The translations under genes and the position numbers were made by a program. The notes below the pieces were generated by a model. It saw only the letters and a program-made list of their open reading frames with translations, had not been told where the DNA came from and searched no databases. A DNA stretch of 64,000 nucleotides from Dysgonomonas sp. 520. GTDB lineage: Bacteria; Bacteroidota; Bacteroidia; Bacteroidales; Dysgonomonadaceae. The stretch is from contig NZ_QVMP01000002.1 in the NCBI RefSeq assembly GCF_010501095.1, positions 204,635-268,634 of the forward strand. Reading direction: 5' to 3'. Shown in pieces: positions 62,279 through 64,000 of the stretch (the first letter of the stretch is position 1; each line of letters opens with the position of its first letter).

Positions 62279-62806
62279 TCAGCTCAGGAGTTTAAAGAAA
62301 TCCCATATCACAATGCCTGCCGTTACCGAAACATTCAAGGAGTGCTTGGTTCCGAATTGGGGAATTTCTATGGTTCCGTCGCACATATCTACAACATCCT
62401 GTTGCACCCCTTTCACTTCATTGCCAAGAATAACGGCATATTTTTTATCCTTATCAACAGCAAGTTTGTCAAGCATAACACTGCTCTCTACCTGCTCTAT
62501 TGCGAAGATATGATAACCAGCCTCTTTCAGTTCGGAAACAGCCGCTCGCGTATCTTCAAAATATTTCCACGAAACGGAATGTTCCGCACCAAGTGCTGTT
62601 TTATGAATTTCAGCGTTCGGAGGCGTAGCGGTTATTCCGCAAAGATAAATGCTGTCTACCAGAAAGGCATCGGATGTTCTGAACACCGAACCTATGTTGT
62701 TAAGGCTGCGTATGTTGTCCAGCACCACCACCAATGGAATTTTTCGGGTTTCTTTATATTCATCAACAGAAAGCCTGTTCAGTTCGGTTATCTTAAGTTT
62801 TCTCAT
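62279..62806 (-). CDS. TrmH-family RNA 2'-O-methyltransferase
   Basis: The 175-residue SpoU/TrmH protein has the three conserved blocks: NIRSLNNIGSVFRTSDAF (motif 1 with Asn and Arg), VILGNEVKGVQQDVVD (motif 2) and IPQFGTKHSLNVSVTAGI (motif 3, the trefoil-knot SAM site). There is no extra N-terminal RNA-binding domain, so the target tRNA or rRNA cannot be named. A repeat hairpin lies just upstream of its start. Confidence 0.9.
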   Translation of the reverse strand: MRKLKITELNRLSVDEYKETRKIPLVVVLDNIRSLNNIGSVFRTSDAFLVDSIYLCGITATPPNAEIHKTALGAEHSVSWKYFEDTRAAVSELKEAGYHIFAIEQVESSVMLDKLAVDKDKKYAVILGNEVKGVQQDVVDMCDGTIEIPQFGTKHSLNVSVTAGIVIWDFFKLLS

Positions 62807-62829
62807 GTCTATTTCTATTTTTTTTAGAA

Positions 62830-62896
62830 TTTGTCATCCTGAGTGTAACGAAGGATCTGCTCTTCTCCAGATGCTTCCTATCGTCAGCATGACAAA
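62830..62896. repeat. GTCATCCTGAG hairpin repeat between trmH-like gene and folB
   Basis: TTTGTCATCCTGAGTGTAACG and the partner TATCGTCAGCATGACAAA form the outer arms, with AAGGATCTGCTCTTCTCCAGATG inside. It is another copy of the widespread hairpin and lies between folB's stop and the methyltransferase start, where it could act as a terminator. Confidence 0.65.
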
Positions 62897-62903
62897 ATAT
62901 TCT

Positions 62904-63257
62904 TTAGTCTATCAAAACAACACTGGCCTGTTCTACCTGACCACCAATCGGAGGATTTTCTTTCGATATTTTCAATTCTATTTTTTCTATTAATTTGAAC
63001 TCGCACTTAAGTTTTTTAATAATTCGGTACCCAATATTCTCCAATAATTTCGATCTGACTTGCATTTCCTGCTCAATTATACCGAATACATCGGCATAAC
63101 TCACAGTTCCTTCCAAGTCGTCTTTCTCACAGGCAGAGAGAGCGTTAAGTTCAATTTTAACGTTGACTACGAACGTATTACCAACAATATTTTCTTGCTC
63201 AAATACCCCGTGATAAGCATAAAACCGGGCGTTTTCAATTAAAATGAAAGTTTTCAT
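62904..63257 (-). CDS. folB: Dihydroneopterin aldolase
   Basis: FolB cleaves dihydroneopterin in folate synthesis. The 117 residues include ARFYAYHGVFEQEN with the catalytic Glu at about residue 20, VSYADVFGIIEQEM, LLENIGYRII, and the final KISKENPPIGGQVEQASV with the catalytic Lys. Length is standard. A minus-strand -7 box TAGTTTTG lies at 63292-63299. It is divergent from the bactofilin gene. Confidence 0.93.
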   Translation of the reverse strand: MKTFILIENARFYAYHGVFEQENIVGNTFVVNVKIELNALSACEKDDLEGTVSYADVFGIIEQEMQVRSKLLENIGYRIIKKLKCEFKLIEKIELKISKENPPIGGQVEQASVVLID

Positions 63258-63354
63258 AATCGTAAAACATCTTTCTTTTGTTTAGTAAGTGCAAAACTAT
63301 GTTTTTTTTTTATATTTGCCCTTCTTATATATTATCTAACGAACGTTTTTTTTA

Positions 63355-63726
63355 ATGAATATGGGGCGAAAAGAAATAACACCTCCAAATCCGAGCAGTA
63401 TGCACAACGTGCTATCTTCGGGGACAGTGTTGACAGGAAATTTGGTGACAGGCGACGATATACGTATCGACGGTACAATTGAAGGGAATATTATTAGTAG
63501 TGGGAAAATAATTGTGGGAAACAATGGAAATGTTTCGGGCGACATAGAATGTCACAACCTCGACCTGATGGGCAAGGTGTCGGGAAACATCCAATGCTCC
63601 GAGATTGTTATATTACGATCCAGTGCCAGGCTGGATGGAAATATAAAAACCCAGATAATAGAGATTGAACCGGGCGCTTCTTTTTATGGAACATGTCAGA
63701 TGAATGACCGCAGAATAGATGAATAG
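63355..63726 (+). CDS. Bactofilin (polymer-forming cytoskeletal protein)
   Basis: The 123-residue product is a bactofilin: an N-terminal tail (residues 1-22) then a right-handed beta-helix with the typical repeating Gly/Val/Ile pattern (DDIRIDGTIEGNIISSGKII, SGDIECHNLDLMGKVSGNI, ARLDGNIKTQIIEIEPGASF). Bactofilins form filaments that direct wall synthesis and cell shape. There is no M23 partner nearby, which is common in other bacteria. A -7 box TATATTTG lies at 63311-63318. The stop codon is inside a terminator. Confidence 0.93.
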   Translation: MNMGRKEITPPNPSSMHNVLSSGTVLTGNLVTGDDIRIDGTIEGNIISSGKIIVGNNGNVSGDIECHNLDLMGKVSGNIQCSEIVILRSSARLDGNIKTQIIEIEPGASFYGTCQMNDRRIDE

Positions 63727-63750
63727 CCTTTAATAGAGGCTATTTTTTTT
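63722..63750 (+). terminator. Rho-independent terminator overlapping the bactofilin stop
   Basis: AATAGCC (63722-63728) pairs with GGCTATT (63738-63744), then TTTTTT. The TAG stop codon (63724-63726) is part of the stem. Confidence 0.7.
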
Positions 63751-63765
63751 AGTATCTTTACAGAA

Positions 63766-63872
63766 TTCGGATAGCAGCCGAGCAGGGGGATTGCAAATCC
63801 CATGCAACGCAAGTGAAAAAACCGGTATCTTGCGTCTTGTACCCTGTTTACTATATAATCAGGTAAAAGTAA
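63766..63872. repeat. Palindromic repeat and TATAGTAAAC repeat at the right edge
   Basis: A changed copy of the palindrome pair (CAGGGGGATTGCAAATCCCATG) is followed by TATCTTGCGTCTTGTACCCTG and GTTTACTATATAATCAG, an inverted relative of 48218-48252. The final 130 bp to the window edge show no gene. Confidence 0.6.
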
Positions 63873-64000
63873 ACCATATCATAATACAATTTAATAGACA
63901 TTATATTCAATAAAACTATATATGATTAAAAATCAATGAATTTGCAATTCTAAAATTATGCAGACCGCAAGCAATAATCATGACTAAATCGTCAAAACCA

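Noticed and set aside
1..64000. Search for tRNA, rRNA or riboswitch genes
   Set aside because: No cloverleaf with conserved TTCGA loop or rRNA segment was recognised in the gaps; the hairpins seen are short repeats or terminators. I cannot exclude small RNAs without tools.

Overview
The window looks like the chromosome of a member of the Bacteroidota, order Bacteroidales, probably close to Dysgonomonas. This is inferred from gene content, without any database search. The supporting signs are a PorZ-like type IX secretion protein and a protein with a likely type IX sorting tail, a NigD-like lipoprotein, Cys-Asp-rich surface lipoproteins, a CarboxypepD-reg/outer-membrane barrel protein, LpxK and LptB, DUF5063 and DUF3127 proteins, and TAnnTTTG -7 boxes in front of many genes. 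The DNA is AT-rich. I see no rRNA, tRNA, CRISPR array, prophage or complete insertion sequence.

Layout. 1-10 kb: the end of an outer-membrane protein, priA, an XRE regulator with two small membrane proteins nearby, a NigD-like lipoprotein, cysS, and two ABC transporter genes. 10-20 kb: a large outer-membrane barrel protein, an unrecognised gene, typA, a secreted pair (LytM-like pseudoenzyme plus HExxH metalloprotease) and a secreted TPR protein. 20-27 kb: a minus-strand run of ilvE, lptB, ruvX, def, two Wza-like export lipoproteins and a Wzc-like tyrosine kinase. 27-36 kb: dnaG and pbpC, then ugd, a 3'-5' exonuclease with DUF5063, a cysteine-free sirtuin, an FKBP lipoprotein and a TetR regulator with a clear palindromic operator. 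37-47 kb: an AddA-like helicase-nuclease behind a SUI1 factor, a LytS/LytTR two-component pair, and a DUF6340-pdxB-FkbM operon. 46-51 kb: an AlkD-like glycosylase, a DUF7000-like protein, a type IX cargo candidate, DUF3127 and an AI-2E-family permease. 52-64 kb: dacB, the sppA-lpxK-punA operon, rdgB-porZ, an ECF sigma factor with a membrane partner, a TrmH-family methyltransferase, folB and a bactofilin.

A theme is the cell envelope: LPS (lpxK, lptB), peptidoglycan (pbpC, dacB, the LytM-like protein, bactofilin), polysaccharide export (Wza/Wzc, ugd) and type IX secretion (porZ and a cargo). The rest is core housekeeping: replication start and restart, repair, translation, and nucleotide and cofactor synthesis.

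The intergenic regions are rich in short nested palindromic repeats. At least two kinds behave like miniature inverted-repeat elements with clean terminal inverted repeats: a 139/140-bp element present in two opposite copies at about 52.2 and 60.8 kb, and a 235-bp element at 43.2 kb that carries a good -7 box in front of the LytTR operon.
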